A stretch of DNA of 64,000 bases from Trebonia kvetii (GTDB taxonomy: Bacteria > Actinomycetota > Actinomycetes > Streptosporangiales > Streptosporangiaceae). Numbering within the stretch: position 1 is the stretch's first letter; each line of letters begins with the position of its first letter. The stretch spans positions 868,001 to 932,000 of the forward strand of contig NZ_RPFW01000002.1 of assembly GCF_007827045.1 (NCBI RefSeq), in the 5' to 3' direction. The notes under the pieces are model-generated. The model was not told the origin of the DNA. It searched no databases and was given only the letters and a program-made list of their open reading frames with translations. The position numbers and the translations under genes are program-made. Shown piece after piece: positions 41,433 through 51,275 of this stretch.

Positions 41433-44400
41433 CCGATCAACCACCCCCCGCCGCGCCCGACTCCCCCGGCGCGCCCGACTCCCTTGCCGCGCCCGACTCT
41501 CCCGGCGAGCACAGCGCACTTGCACCCGGTGACGAGATCGTCATCGCGCGGCTGCCGCTCGCCGCCGGCGTGCCGGTGCTGCTGCTGCCTGTCCGCATCG
41601 AGACCCGGTTCGTCAGCCACCCCGCCGTCACGGTCAAGGGCCAGTCTGGCGGCCCCAGCCTGCTGGTACGCGTCTACCCGGACACGATCAGCGTGTCCTC
41701 GTTCGAACCGGAGCTGACGACAGACGAGGTGACAGCCGGCCAGGCCTACTGGGACCTGCTGTGGCGCGCGGGCCTGCCGCCGGCGGCCGACGCCGCGCAG
41801 GCACCCTGGCGGGTCCTCGCGGGCGCCTACACCCCGCAGCGGGCGGCGTGGATCGCCCAGGCGATGACCCCGGTCAACCTCGCCGACCAGCCGGCCGCGC
41901 CGACACCGGACGGCGAGCAGCCGTCACCGCCGCCGTCCTACCCCGACCCGCCGGGCCGGGCGAGCTCGTACGAGAAGGCGCCAGCGGCGAGCGGGCTGCC
42001 CGACGCCTGGACGGTGTTCCTGTACCGGGGAGGCCAGGTCACCGCCTACCCGGGCGCGCCGATCCCGGCCAGCCTGCCGGTCGGGCTCACCCCGCACGAC
42101 GGGACGCTGCCCGACGGCCTGCCGGTGGACGCCGGGATGCGCTGGCTGGTGGACTTCGCCGAGGCGGTCAAGGTCGGCATGGGGCTGACCATCCCGCTCA
42201 CCCCGGCCGACCTGAAGGCCGGCTTCGACCGCATCGTGGTGCTCGGCGTCCGCGGCGGCAAGCAGGATGGGCCTGGCAACGCTCAGTTCGCGAACCTGCT
42301 CGGCGCGCACCATTACACCGACGGCCTTGCCTTCGTGCCGCAGGGCACGCCGACCAACAACACGCCGGACGCGGCCGCCGGGTACAGCCGCAAGGACCCG
42401 GACTACACGGTCAGCTTCGCGGTCGAGCGCAGCGCGCCGCTGACCGGCGACCCGGCGGCGGACGGCCCGGTGGCCGCCGGGCTGCTCGGCCTGCCGACGC
42501 AGGTCTTCGACCACGTGCAGTACGCGGACGGCCATGGCGTGGCCAACGGGCGTGCCATGCTCACCGCGCTGTGGCCGGCCACCCTCGGCTACGCCATGGA
42601 CCAGATGTTCGCGCCCGTCTTCTCCGCCGAGGCGCTCGACATGGCCCGGCGCTACGCGCTGGCCAGCGCCGTGCCGCGCGGCGCGCTGCCCGCGCTGCGC
42701 GCGGGCACCAACCCCTACGGGCTGCTGCCCGCCACCTCGCTCGCCGCCTACCCGGACGCGCCGGTCCAGACGCTTGCCGGGCCGGACCCGGAGGCGGCGC
42801 TCGTCGGGTTCCTCAAGCCCCTGCTCGCCGTCTGGGAGTCGAGTGTCGCCGGCGCGCCGCACGTGGGAGCGAGCGCCGACCCCGACCAGGACCTGATGCA
42901 GGTGCTCGGCATGGACGCGAGTTCCATGGACTTCCGTGCCCGCCAGGTAATCGGCGACGACGCGATGTGGAACCTGCTGCGGTTCACCGTCGTGGCGCTC
43001 GACGAATGGTGGCCGGAGCACCTGGCCCGCGGCCGCGCGCTGCTCGACACCTTGGGCCTGACCGGCTGGGACCCCCGGGTCATCCACACCTCGATGGGCC
43101 GGGCCAGCTATCCGGTCCCGTATCCCGCCGTGCAGGACGGCCCGCTGTCCGAGCAGGCGCCGCTGACCGCGGACGCCGATGTCGGCGGCACCCTGGTCAA
43201 CTACATCACCTGGATCAGGAACGCCTCGCTCGAGGACCTGCGCGCGGAGAACTACCCGGGCCCGGCGCCGACCTCGGTGCTGTACCGGGTGCTGCGGCAG
43301 TCGATGCTGCGCGAGTACGTGACCCTGGCCGGCCGGGCGCAGGTGGCGAGCGGCGTGCTGCAGGCCTCCGCGCTGCGCGAGACCGAACTCGTCAACGTAC
43401 GGCAGGCCACGGTGACCGTCACCCCGTGGGACATCCTCGCCAGGCCGGTGACCGTCGGCTCCGCCATCACCTGGGGTCAGTACCTGCACGACCTCGACCC
43501 GCCGCCCGAGTCGCGGTTCGCCAGGCTGGCCGAGCTGCGCGCCAGCCTGGGCACGCTGGCCACGCTGCCCACCGCCGAACTCGACCGGCTGCTGACGGAG
43601 ACGCTCGACGCGTGCAGCCACCGCATCGACGTGTGGGTGTCCGCCATCGCGAACTCGATCCTGGCCAGGCAGCGCGGCGCCCAGCCGGCCGAGAGCGCAC
43701 CTACCCTGCACCTGGGCGGGTACGGCTGGGTGGAGAACGTCCGTCCCGCCGCCGCCGCGGCGACAGTCACCGGCGCCGACGCCAAGGCGGTCACCCTGCT
43801 CGACGACCACCGCAGGCGGCAGCTGCCGGAACAGGACTGGGCGGCGCTGCGCCCGGTGCGACAGCCGGCCAGCGACAACGGCGGCTTCGTGCACGCGCCG
43901 TCGATGACCCAGGCCGCCGCGGGCGCCGTGCTGCGCAGCGGGTACCTCACCCACCGGGCCACCCCGGACGAGCCGATGCTCGCCATCGACCTGTCCTCGG
44001 ACCGGACCCGCGCGGCGCTGTGGCTGCTCGACGGGGTCCGGCAGGGGCAGAGCCTCGGCGCGCTCACCGGCTACCAGTTCGAGGAGTCGCTGCACGAGGC
44101 CGGCCTCGACGTCTACATCCAGCCGTTCCGCGACAAGTACCCGCTGATCGGCGACGAACTGACGCCAACCAGCCCGGTGAGCACGGACGTCACCCCCTCC
44201 CAGGTGGTCGACGGCGTCAAGCTGCACGCCGGCTGGCAGGCGGGAGACCTGACCCCCGGCGCGAACTGGGGCACCGGGCTGCCCGCGCCGTCTCCGCCGG
44301 GCAACGACACGCAACTCGCCGTGCTCGGTTTCGTCGCCGCGCTCGACGACATGATGGACGCGCTTGCCGACCTGTCGCTCGCCGAAAGCGTCTACCAGAT

Positions 44401-46018
44401 CATGCGGGGCAACTTCGGAAGGTCAGGCGGCATGCTCGACGCGGTGTCGCGCGGCGACCACCCGCCGCAGCCGGACCTCGTCGACACGCCGCAGGCAGGC
44501 CTCGACGTCGCGCACCGGCTGATGCTGCTGTTCGCCGGCCCGCCGCCTGAGGTGCCCGCGTGGAGCGGTACCGGCGGTCCGCGCGCGGCCGCCGAGCCCT
44601 GGCTCGACGCGTGGCTAGCCGGCCGGCTGCCCGAGCCGGACACCGTGCGCTGCACGGTCTCCTACTCAGAGAGCGGCTCCGCCCAGCGCAGCGTGATCTC
44701 CCTGCGCGACCTCGGCATCGGCCCGCTCGACCTGCTCGCCCACGCCGACGCCGCCGACCGGCCGCAGCGCTCGGAACTCGAGAACCGAATCGCCTACGCG
44801 GCGGCGCCGCCCGCCGGGGCGCAGTCCGTGTCGATCAGCTACGACACGACGGGACTGCCGTCAGGGACCGTCGGCTTCCCCGACGTACTTGTGGTGGCCG
44901 GCGCACTGCGGGACATGCTGAACGCGGCCACCCCGCTGCGCCCGCAGGACTTCGCGCTGCCCGAGGCGGACGCAGCCGCGGCTGGCGGCAGCACCGACGC
45001 CGCCGAGCTCAGCACCAGGGCCGCGGCCCTGGTGCAGCGGCTGACCGACGACATCCAGACCCTGACAACGGCGATCGCCGGCCTGCCGGGCGCGCCGCAG
45101 CCGGTCCGTGACGCCCTGCTCGCCGCGAGCGGTTACGGCGTCACCGGCTCGGTGCCGGCCGCCAACGGCGACGACGCCGACCTCACCGCGCAGGCGACCG
45201 CGGTCCTCGGCGAGCTGCGAACACGGCTGACCACGGCCGGGCAGACCGCGCTGCCCAGCGCCGACCCGGACGCGGCCCGCGCGGTGATCAGCGCGATCCT
45301 CGGCGGCGCGGTCCTCGTGCTGCCGCGCCTCACCCCGCCAGACGCCGCAACGTTGCAGTCAGGTTTCGCCCAGTCGGCGGCCATGCGAGCGGTCGACCCG
45401 ACGGCGCTCGACCGGTGGCTGCTCCAGCTGAGCCACCTGCGGCCGGCCGCCGAGCGCCTCGACCTCGCGATGAGCGCCAGCCAGCTGCTCGGCGCGCCGC
45501 GACCCGACCCGATCGACTTGGCCCAGCTGCCGGTCACGGCTGACGACCGCTGGCTCGGCCTGCCTGTCGTCCCCGGCTCGCCGCCAGCCCAGGGACGGGT
45601 GGCGATCGAGGCGGTCACCGCCGGCGACCCGGCCAGCCAGTCGCCGTTCGCCGGCCTGCTGCTCGACCAGTGGCTGGAGCGCATCCCGAGCGCGACCGCC
45701 ACCGCCGGGGTCTCGTTCCACTACGAGGACCCGAAGGCGCGCGCACCGCAGGCGATGCTGCTCGCCGTCTGCCCGGACGGGCGCGAACTGTGGGACCTGG
45801 CGCTGCTGCGGGCCATTGTTGAGGAAACCCTCGGCCTCGCCAAGGCACGGGCCGTCGACCTGGCGAGCATCCAGGAGGCCGGGCAGATCCTGCCCGCGCT
45901 GTACTTCCCGTTCAACCTGGCCGGGGCGACTCCGGCCACCCACTTCGTCGCCGTGGAGGAGGGTCATGCCATCACCGGCCTCAGTGCGAGCACAAGCGCA
46001 GGCACAGGCGCGGGCTAG
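41429..46018 (+). CDS. Giant protein of unknown function, 1529 residues
   Basis: ATG 41429 overlaps the previous stop. Residues 1-30 are a Pro/Ala/Asp-rich run with PDSPGAPDSLAAPDSPG repeats; the rest is folded, mixed helix and sheet. Readable segments are VPVLLLPVRIETRFVSHPAV near residue 45, WPATLGYAMDQMFAPVFSAE near 380, AMWNLLRFTVVALDEWWPEH near 515 and QPFRDKYPLIGDELTPTSPV near 900. No catalytic motif, signal peptide or membrane segment was identified. The size and the lack of low-complexity sequence suggest a structural or scaffold role. It overlaps the next gene by 53 bases. Confidence 0.8.
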   Translation: MTDQPPPAAPDSPGAPDSLAAPDSPGEHSALAPGDEIVIARLPLAAGVPVLLLPVRIETRFVSHPAVTVKGQSGGPSLLVRVYPDTISVSSFEPELTTDEVTAGQAYWDLLWRAGLPPAADAAQAPWRVLAGAYTPQRAAWIAQAMTPVNLADQPAAPTPDGEQPSPPPSYPDPPGRASSYEKAPAASGLPDAWTVFLYRGGQVTAYPGAPIPASLPVGLTPHDGTLPDGLPVDAGMRWLVDFAEAVKVGMGLTIPLTPADLKAGFDRIVVLGVRGGKQDGPGNAQFANLLGAHHYTDGLAFVPQGTPTNNTPDAAAGYSRKDPDYTVSFAVERSAPLTGDPAADGPVAAGLLGLPTQVFDHVQYADGHGVANGRAMLTALWPATLGYAMDQMFAPVFSAEALDMARRYALASAVPRGALPALRAGTNPYGLLPATSLAAYPDAPVQTLAGPDPEAALVGFLKPLLAVWESSVAGAPHVGASADPDQDLMQVLGMDASSMDFRARQVIGDDAMWNLLRFTVVALDEWWPEHLARGRALLDTLGLTGWDPRVIHTSMGRASYPVPYPAVQDGPLSEQAPLTADADVGGTLVNYITWIRNASLEDLRAENYPGPAPTSVLYRVLRQSMLREYVTLAGRAQVASGVLQASALRETELVNVRQATVTVTPWDILARPVTVGSAITWGQYLHDLDPPPESRFARLAELRASLGTLATLPTAELDRLLTETLDACSHRIDVWVSAIANSILARQRGAQPAESAPTLHLGGYGWVENVRPAAAAATVTGADAKAVTLLDDHRRRQLPEQDWAALRPVRQPASDNGGFVHAPSMTQAAAGAVLRSGYLTHRATPDEPMLAIDLSSDRTRAALWLLDGVRQGQSLGALTGYQFEESLHEAGLDVYIQPFRDKYPLIGDELTPTSPVSTDVTPSQVVDGVKLHAGWQAGDLTPGANWGTGLPAPSPPGNDTQLAVLGFVAALDDMMDALADLSLAESVYQIMRGNFGRSGGMLDAVSRGDHPPQPDLVDTPQAGLDVAHRLMLLFAGPPPEVPAWSGTGGPRAAAEPWLDAWLAGRLPEPDTVRCTVSYSESGSAQRSVISLRDLGIGPLDLLAHADAADRPQRSELENRIAYAAAPPAGAQSVSISYDTTGLPSGTVGFPDVLVVAGALRDMLNAATPLRPQDFALPEADAAAAGGSTDAAELSTRAAALVQRLTDDIQTLTTAIAGLPGAPQPVRDALLAASGYGVTGSVPAANGDDADLTAQATAVLGELRTRLTTAGQTALPSADPDAARAVISAILGGAVLVLPRLTPPDAATLQSGFAQSAAMRAVDPTALDRWLLQLSHLRPAAERLDLAMSASQLLGAPRPDPIDLAQLPVTADDRWLGLPVVPGSPPAQGRVAIEAVTAGDPASQSPFAGLLLDQWLERIPSATATAGVSFHYEDPKARAPQAMLLAVCPDGRELWDLALLRAIVEETLGLAKARAVDLASIQEAGQILPALYFPFNLAGATPATHFVAVEEGHAITGLSASTSAGTGAG

Positions 46019-47744
46019 CCTCATCGCGTCCATCACCACCTGGACCAGGCTCGAGCCGCAGCCACGCGACGCGAGCATGGACCGCTCGCTGCAGGCGCAG
46101 GTCCGCGACCCGCTCTGGATGCTGGCCAGGCAGTGGCAGGTCGGCGAGTTCGCCGGCGACGACGCCGGCTCCCCGGTGCAGGCGACGATGGGCGTGCAGG
46201 CGCAGCCGCTGACCGGCTACCGGCCGGGCCCGCCAGGCACCGCCACGGTCCCGTTCGACCCGGCGATCCCGCTCGAGGCCCACGTCGAGCGCGGACCGAC
46301 CAGGTTCGCGCTGCGCGGCTCGGTCCAGTCCGGCCTGTGCTTCGAGCACCTCGTCGCCACCGGTGCGGCGATCGCGGATCCGCCGTCGGTCATCACCGCG
46401 TTCCGCACCGCGTTCCCGATCGCCGCGGCTGACCCGGCGCCCGCGCTGGCGGGCGCGGCCGGGCTGCGGGCCCGCGCGCTGGCGGCCGGCCGGGTGACCG
46501 ACGGCGAGGCGCTGTACGCCTCCGCGGTGACCGCCGCGGCCGGCGGCGTCCCAGACCCGCCGCTGCCGCCGGAGGCCGGCGACCCGGCGGTGGCCGCTGT
46601 CCTCGACGCCTTCGTGTCGTTCCGCGGCGGCGCGTTCAGCCAGCCGGACGGCGACTGGGCCTGGCAGGGCGACGATCTCAGCTACGCGTTCGCGGTCGAG
46701 TCCGCCGCGACCGACGACGGCGAGTCCGTGCTGCTCGAGGCGGACGCCTTCGGCGGCGGCCACCTCGACTGGTATGCGTTCACCCGGGGCCCGGGCGAGG
46801 TCACTTCCCAGCCGCAGGCCCCGGCGTACATCAGTTGCAACTTCCTGCCGCTGCACGTGACGTTCCGCGGCATGCCCGATGGTCGCTGGTGGTCGTTCGA
46901 GGACAGCGTCACCGACTTCGGTCAGCTCGACGCCGAGCACGTCGACCTGGCCAAGCTGCTTGTGATGGAGTTCGCCCTCGTCTACGGCAGCGACTGGTTC
47001 TTCGTGCCGGTGCCAGCAACGGCCGGGAGCCTGCAGCGGGTCACCACCCTGGTGATCACCGACACGTTCGGCATGCGGACGCTGATCCGGCCGGTCGAGC
47101 AGCTGCCGGTGACCGGCGACCAGCCGTGGTCCATGTTCAAGATCTCCGCCGCCGACGGCACGCTGTCGGACTTCATCCTGCTGCCGCCGCCGGCCGGCCT
47201 GATCACCGACGCCGACCCGGTCGAGGACGTGCTGTTCCTGCGGGACAACATGGCCGCGATGGCCTGGGGCGTGGAACGCAAGCTGCGCGGCGCGCTCGAC
47301 CTCGCAGTCGACGCCTACGAGCAGTACCTGGTCCGGCTCAACCTCAACGGCCCGCCGCCGGACCAGCCGGCGTCGCCCGGCCGCCCGCCGATCGCCTACA
47401 CGCTCGAGCAGCCGGTGCCGGACAACTGGATCCCGTTCATCCCGGTGCAGACCCCGAACGGCGCGCTGATGCTCCGCCGCGGCACCATGGAGATCCCGAC
47501 GGCCGCCGGCCTGGTCAAACTCCAGCCGCACACCAGCATCCTGGAACCGGGGACGCCGTATTTCCTGACCGACCGGGTCATCACCCCGGCTGGGGTGACG
47601 GTGCAGCAGTACCTGCGCCGCACCCGTTGCCCGGACGGGAGCACGCTGGTGTGGACCGCGCGGCTCAGCGGCCCCGGGCGGGGCAGCGGCTGGTCAGGCC
47701 TGCGGTTCGACTTCCTGAGGGCTCAGGAGGCCGAGAAGTCCTGA
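45966..47744 (+). CDS. Unknown protein, 592 residues, last of the giant-protein operon
   Basis: ATG 45966 follows GGAGGAGGG inside the end of the upstream gene. The N-terminal part has SMDRSLQAQVRDPLWMLARQ, then WQVGEFAGDDAGSPVQATMG, a striking conserved-looking stretch at residues 40-75. Later parts include YISCNFLPLHVTFRGMPDGR, VYGSDWFFVPVPATAG and LFLRDNMAAMAWGVERKLRG. The rest is mixed alpha/beta with many Trp and Phe. No signal peptide or membrane helix. It is the last gene of the run; the strand changes afterwards. Function unknown. Confidence 0.8.
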   Translation: MPSPASVRAQAQAQARASLIASITTWTRLEPQPRDASMDRSLQAQVRDPLWMLARQWQVGEFAGDDAGSPVQATMGVQAQPLTGYRPGPPGTATVPFDPAIPLEAHVERGPTRFALRGSVQSGLCFEHLVATGAAIADPPSVITAFRTAFPIAAADPAPALAGAAGLRARALAAGRVTDGEALYASAVTAAAGGVPDPPLPPEAGDPAVAAVLDAFVSFRGGAFSQPDGDWAWQGDDLSYAFAVESAATDDGESVLLEADAFGGGHLDWYAFTRGPGEVTSQPQAPAYISCNFLPLHVTFRGMPDGRWWSFEDSVTDFGQLDAEHVDLAKLLVMEFALVYGSDWFFVPVPATAGSLQRVTTLVITDTFGMRTLIRPVEQLPVTGDQPWSMFKISAADGTLSDFILLPPPAGLITDADPVEDVLFLRDNMAAMAWGVERKLRGALDLAVDAYEQYLVRLNLNGPPPDQPASPGRPPIAYTLEQPVPDNWIPFIPVQTPNGALMLRRGTMEIPTAAGLVKLQPHTSILEPGTPYFLTDRVITPAGVTVQQYLRRTRCPDGSTLVWTARLSGPGRGSGWSGLRFDFLRAQEAEKS

Positions 47745-47760
47745 CACGCGCGGCTGGCAT

Positions 47761-48225
47761 TCACTCGGAATCGCCGGCGCGCTCAGCCGGTGGCCAGTGC
47801 GCGGGCGCCCAGTCTCCGCCTGGGTCCGTGGTTTGCCCTACTTCGATCAGATGACCATCGGGATCGCGCATGTAGCAGCGGATCTCGTACTGGTGCTGTT
47901 TCGGCGGCGTCAGGAACTGAGCGCCTCGGGCACTCCACTCGGCATACACGGCGTGGATGTCCTTGACCCGGATATTGAGGAAGCTACTCACCCGGTCGGG
48001 GTCGCGCGGTGCCTCCAGGGTGACCGACGGCTTGTCGTCGGTCGGCCCGCCACCGACATTGATGATGATCCAGGTGTTCGCCAAGGCGACATACGTCACG
48101 TCTCCGGAGAACACCACCCTGCCGCCGAGTACTTCGGTGTAGAAGCGCCGCGAGCGCTCGACATCGTCCGACACGATGAAGTGGGCCAGCACAATCCCCG
48201 CTGGCGGTGACGAGAGCTCGGGCAT
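47761..48225 (-). CDS. VOC-family protein
   Basis: 154 residues from ATG 48225. Module 1: IVLAHFIVSDDVERSRRFYT, EVLGGRVVF. Module 2 ends with IRCYMRDPDGHLIEVGQTTD, carrying the metal-type Glu. The fold is that of fosfomycin/bleomycin-resistance and dioxygenase proteins; substrate unknown. It converges with the giant-protein operon and ends 16 bases from it. Confidence 0.85.
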   Translation of the reverse strand: MPELSSPPAGIVLAHFIVSDDVERSRRFYTEVLGGRVVFSGDVTYVALANTWIIINVGGGPTDDKPSVTLEAPRDPDRVSSFLNIRVKDIHAVYAEWSARGAQFLTPPKQHQYEIRCYMRDPDGHLIEVGQTTDPGGDWAPAHWPPAERAGDSE

Positions 48226-48372
48226 CCAGATCCTCCACTGGTGGAACCACACCCCGCTAACGACAGGGCCTGGAGGCGATGTTACTAACAGTCGCAGCTC
48301 GCTCTCCTTCCGCAGCCGGCTTCGCGGCCGTCCGGCAAATCACCTTTACTATCCGCGTCGCGGCGGGTCACG

Positions 48373-48717
48373 ATGCCTGTCATGACCGATGTGAGGGAAC
48401 CGACCGTCAGAACCTGGTCGGCCACAGCCGACGCCGAGGGGGCCGGGAACTACATCCGCTACTTCACCGGCACCCTGCTGCCCGAGCTGCGCAAGCTGCC
48501 CGGCTTCGAGGGCGCATACCTGCTGCGCCGTGACCTTGACGGGAACGGCACTGTCGAGCTGACCGCGCACACGTTCTGGGCATCCCCCGCAGCGATCCGC
48601 GCCTTCGCCGGGGACGACATCACGGTGGCCATCGTCGAGCCGGAAGCCCGGGCCATGCTGCTGGAGTTCGACCGTGCCGCGACCCACCGCAGCGTGGCGG
48701 CCGATGCCCGGGGCTGA
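48373..48717 (+). CDS. Antibiotic biosynthesis monooxygenase-like (ABM) protein
   Basis: 114 residues of the dimeric ferredoxin-like fold: VRTWSATADAEGAGNYIRYF, TLLPELRKLPGFEGAYLLRR, FWASPAAIRAFAGDDITVAI. The last motif, with Trp then a Gly-Asp turn, is typical of ABM-type proteins that degrade haem or oxidise quinols, and of many uncharacterised relatives. It stands alone, divergent from the VOC gene. Confidence 0.7.
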   Translation: MPVMTDVREPTVRTWSATADAEGAGNYIRYFTGTLLPELRKLPGFEGAYLLRRDLDGNGTVELTAHTFWASPAAIRAFAGDDITVAIVEPEARAMLLEFDRAATHRSVAADARG

Positions 48718-48731
48718 CCCGGCCGCCGTGG

Positions 48732-49471
48732 CTAGTCACCGCACATCAGCGACCGTGATCGGTGCTGCTGGCCGGCATCTGGTCGCCGGGCGCAACCGTC
48801 ACGCTGACCAGGTGCGAGGCCAGGTAAGGCGTTGTGTCCGCTGTTATGGCCGACGAGCCACACGGTGCCGAAGGTCACGATCGCCAGCGCGGCCACGGCG
48901 CTGCCCGCATTGAGCCGCCGACGGCTGGAAAGCGCGGCGGTGATCACCATGAGGACGAGGTTCGCCAGGATCAGCGGGATCAGGCCGCCGAACGTCATCA
49001 TCGGGCGGCCGAAGTAGAAGGCGAGGCTGTCGAAGCCGAAGAGCAGCAGCAGGTTGGCCGCCAGCAGCCAGGCGACACCCTTCCAGGTCAGTGCCGGGGT
49101 TACTGGAGATGATGAACGCCTCATTGATCCCCACGGTGTAACCGACGCCATCGGGGTCGGTTATGGCGGCATGATCAACCGACACCCTGACGGAGGCGAC
49201 GTTGCCGCCGAGGTCCTGCGCCCACCCCGTCGCGGTGGACGGCACGGTCCACCGCTCGGAAGCGTAGGCTCCGCCGCCCGCAAGCAGGAGCAGGGCGGTG
49301 CCATGCGTCACCCGGCCGGCCAGCTGACGCCACGGGCCAGCCCCAGGGGCCGTCCGGTGAACGCGGCCGTCTCACCCGAATCTTGGCGTGGCACCAGCGG
49401 CATTCGCCATCGTCATTCAGGTCCAACGGTGCGCTGCAATTGCCGCAGACGTGCACCGTCCCATTGCTCAC
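48732..49471 (-). pseudogene. Zinc-ribbon membrane protein with two frameshifts
   Basis: From GTG 49471 the protein begins with a zinc ribbon, VHVCGNCSAPLDLNDDGECR, WCHAK. At about 49370-49380 the frame shifts and continues GRVTHGTALLLLAGGGAYAS (first membrane helix) and AITDPDGVGYTVGINEAFII. At about 49098 it shifts again into ALTWKGVAWLLAANLLLLFG and three more hydrophobic segments. Restored, the protein would have one zinc ribbon, an outer domain and 4-5 helices in about 240 residues. Two single-base shifts in one gene suggest decay or poor read quality here. Confidence 0.65.
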
Positions 49472-49556
49472 GGCTGAATGATAGCGGCGGTGTGCGAACT
49501 TTGTCGCTCTTGTTCGGGTGGCCCGCCACCGCGCCGAGCACGGCGAACCGGTGAGG

Positions 49557-50420
49557 TCAGCCGCTGCTGGATTCATAGCTGCGCAGCGCGCGCTGCCAGG
49601 CGTACCTGGCCGCGATGTAGATGAGTGGGCCGGCCGCCGGGGAGGCGTAGGCCAGCCAGGCCGGGACGCCGGTGGCGGAGATCCGGCCGGTGAGCACCGC
49701 GGCCGGGAGGTAGGCGACGAACGCGACGGGCAGCAGGTAGGTCAGCACGGCGCGGGCGGCGAGCGGCAAGATGGTGAACGGGTAGTTGCCGAACGTGGCG
49801 ATCATCCGGTCGAACCACATGAACACGTTCACGCCGACCGTGTGCCGGAAGGTGAGGATCGACACCACGGTCAGCACCGCGCCCTCCAGCAGGGCGCCGC
49901 CGATGACCGCCGCTACCAGGTACGCGATCGTGGCGGGCGTCCAGTGCAGGTGCAGCCGGCTGACGGCCACGGCGAACAGCGCGATGGCGGCCAACGAGTC
50001 GGCCATGGCGTTCAGCGGGAACTGATACAGCAGCACCTGGCGGTATACGGGCATCGGCCGGACCAGGTAGAAGTCCACGAGCCCCTGCTGCGCGATGTAC
50101 GGGGTGAGCAGCAGCGAGTTGAACACGGTGACGACCACGCCGTGCGCCAGCATCCTGATCGCGAGGATGAGCAGCACGTCGCTCGCGGACCAGCCGCCGA
50201 GGGTGGGAAACCGGGTGAGGATCACCGACACGAACACGAACACCGAGGTCTGCCACGCCAGGCCCATCGCCAGCGTGGTGAGGAAGTCACCGCGGTACTG
50301 CAGGCGGCCGCCCAAGTTGGCGGCTGAGATCCGCAGCACCAGCCGCCACGCGGCGAAGAAGCCGCGCACCCGGCGCCCCACCAGACGGCCTGTGCCCGCC
50401 GCCATCGTCGTCGCACTCAT
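49557..50420 (-). CDS. ABC-2 type exporter permease (DUF990-like), second subunit
   Basis: 287 residues with six predicted membrane helices. Family features are YRGDFLTTLAMGLAWQTSVF near residue 43, IAQQGLVDFYLVRPMPVYRQ near residue 118 and NVFMWFDRMIATFGNYPFTI. This ABC-2 subfamily works as a pair of permeases with one ATPase in drug or antibiotic export. It starts 3 bases after the previous gene's stop. The end SYESSSG is the operon's end. Confidence 0.85.
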   Translation of the reverse strand: MSATTMAAGTGRLVGRRVRGFFAAWRLVLRISAANLGGRLQYRGDFLTTLAMGLAWQTSVFVFVSVILTRFPTLGGWSASDVLLILAIRMLAHGVVVTVFNSLLLTPYIAQQGLVDFYLVRPMPVYRQVLLYQFPLNAMADSLAAIALFAVAVSRLHLHWTPATIAYLVAAVIGGALLEGAVLTVVSILTFRHTVGVNVFMWFDRMIATFGNYPFTILPLAARAVLTYLLPVAFVAYLPAAVLTGRISATGVPAWLAYASPAAGPLIYIAARYAWQRALRSYESSSG

Positions 50421-50423
50421 GCC

Positions 50424-51275
50424 TCAGCCGCCGAGCACCGTGACGCGGGCCGCGGCGCGCCGCCACAGCCACCAGGTGAACAGGGCGAGCCCGGCTGTCC
50501 ACGCCGCCTGCACGGCGAGCTCCGCACCCAGGTCGGAGACCGGCAGCCGGCCGACGTACAGCGACAGCGGCGCGTTCAGCGTGGTCTGGAACGGCAGGAA
50601 CGCGTTGATGTCCTGAAACCAGCCGGGGAAGAACCACAGCGGTGCGAACGCGCCGGACAGCAGCCCGGTGGTGAACTGCACCACGGTGATCGCGGCATCG
50701 TTGACCGTGGACCAGAAGCAGATCAGGTTGAGTATCAGCTGCAGGTAGTAGGTGATGGCCACGCCGAAGACGAGGGTGACGAGCGCGGCGCCCGCGGCCG
50801 GCCACGACGGCGGCAGCGCGATCGCGCCGATGCCGAGACAGGCCAGGTAGGCGACGAGCGCCAGGCCGCCGCCGTAGGCGAGGTCGCCGACCGCGCGGAT
50901 CAGGTAGTAGCGGCGGGCGGAGACCGGGCGCACGAACCAGAACGCGATCGTTCCCTCGGTCATCAGCTGCACCATCGCGTCGCCGTTCGACCACCGCTCG
51001 ACGGTGCTGAACTGCTGGTACAGCACGCCGAGCATGGCGAACGTGGTCGCCTGGGTCACGTCGAGCCCGGCGCTGACCTTCACCCCCGCGTACAGCGCGT
51101 GCCACAGCCAGTACGTCAGTGCGAGCTGGGTGACCACCATGGCGACCGGCGGGAACAGCCGCGCGGCCTGAGTCAGCTCGGTGAGCGGCGTGATCCGCGC
51201 CGCCCGCCACGGGCGCAGCGATGCGCGGGCACGCGCCAGCCGCCCCTCGTTCGGGATGACCGCCTGCTGCACCAT
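50424..51275 (-). CDS. ABC-2 type exporter permease (DUF990-like), first subunit
   Basis: 283 residues, about six membrane helices. LFPPVAMVVTQLALTYWLWH, TQATTFAMLGVLYQQFSTVE and EGTIAFWFVRPVSARRYYLI correspond to the same positions as in the partner permease. Its GTG start overlaps the stop of the ATPase gene, so the pair are coupled. Together with the ATPase it forms a complete exporter; the substrate is unknown. Confidence 0.85.
   Translation of the reverse strand: MVQQAVIPNEGRLARARASLRPWRAARITPLTELTQAARLFPPVAMVVTQLALTYWLWHALYAGVKVSAGLDVTQATTFAMLGVLYQQFSTVERWSNGDAMVQLMTEGTIAFWFVRPVSARRYYLIRAVGDLAYGGGLALVAYLACLGIGAIALPPSWPAAGAALVTLVFGVAITYYLQLILNLICFWSTVNDAAITVVQFTTGLLSGAFAPLWFFPGWFQDINAFLPFQTTLNAPLSLYVGRLPVSDLGAELAVQAAWTAGLALFTWWLWRRAAARVTVLGG

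Noticed and set aside
41924..44314. A 796-codon minus-strand frame opposite the 1529-residue gene
   Set aside because: Same kind of antisense shadow; Arg/Val/Gly-rich, no motif, no ribosome site.
33725..47744. A contractile injection or phage-tail locus
   Set aside because: No sheath, tube, baseplate, spike or AAA-ATPase protein could be recognised; size and order alone do not support it.
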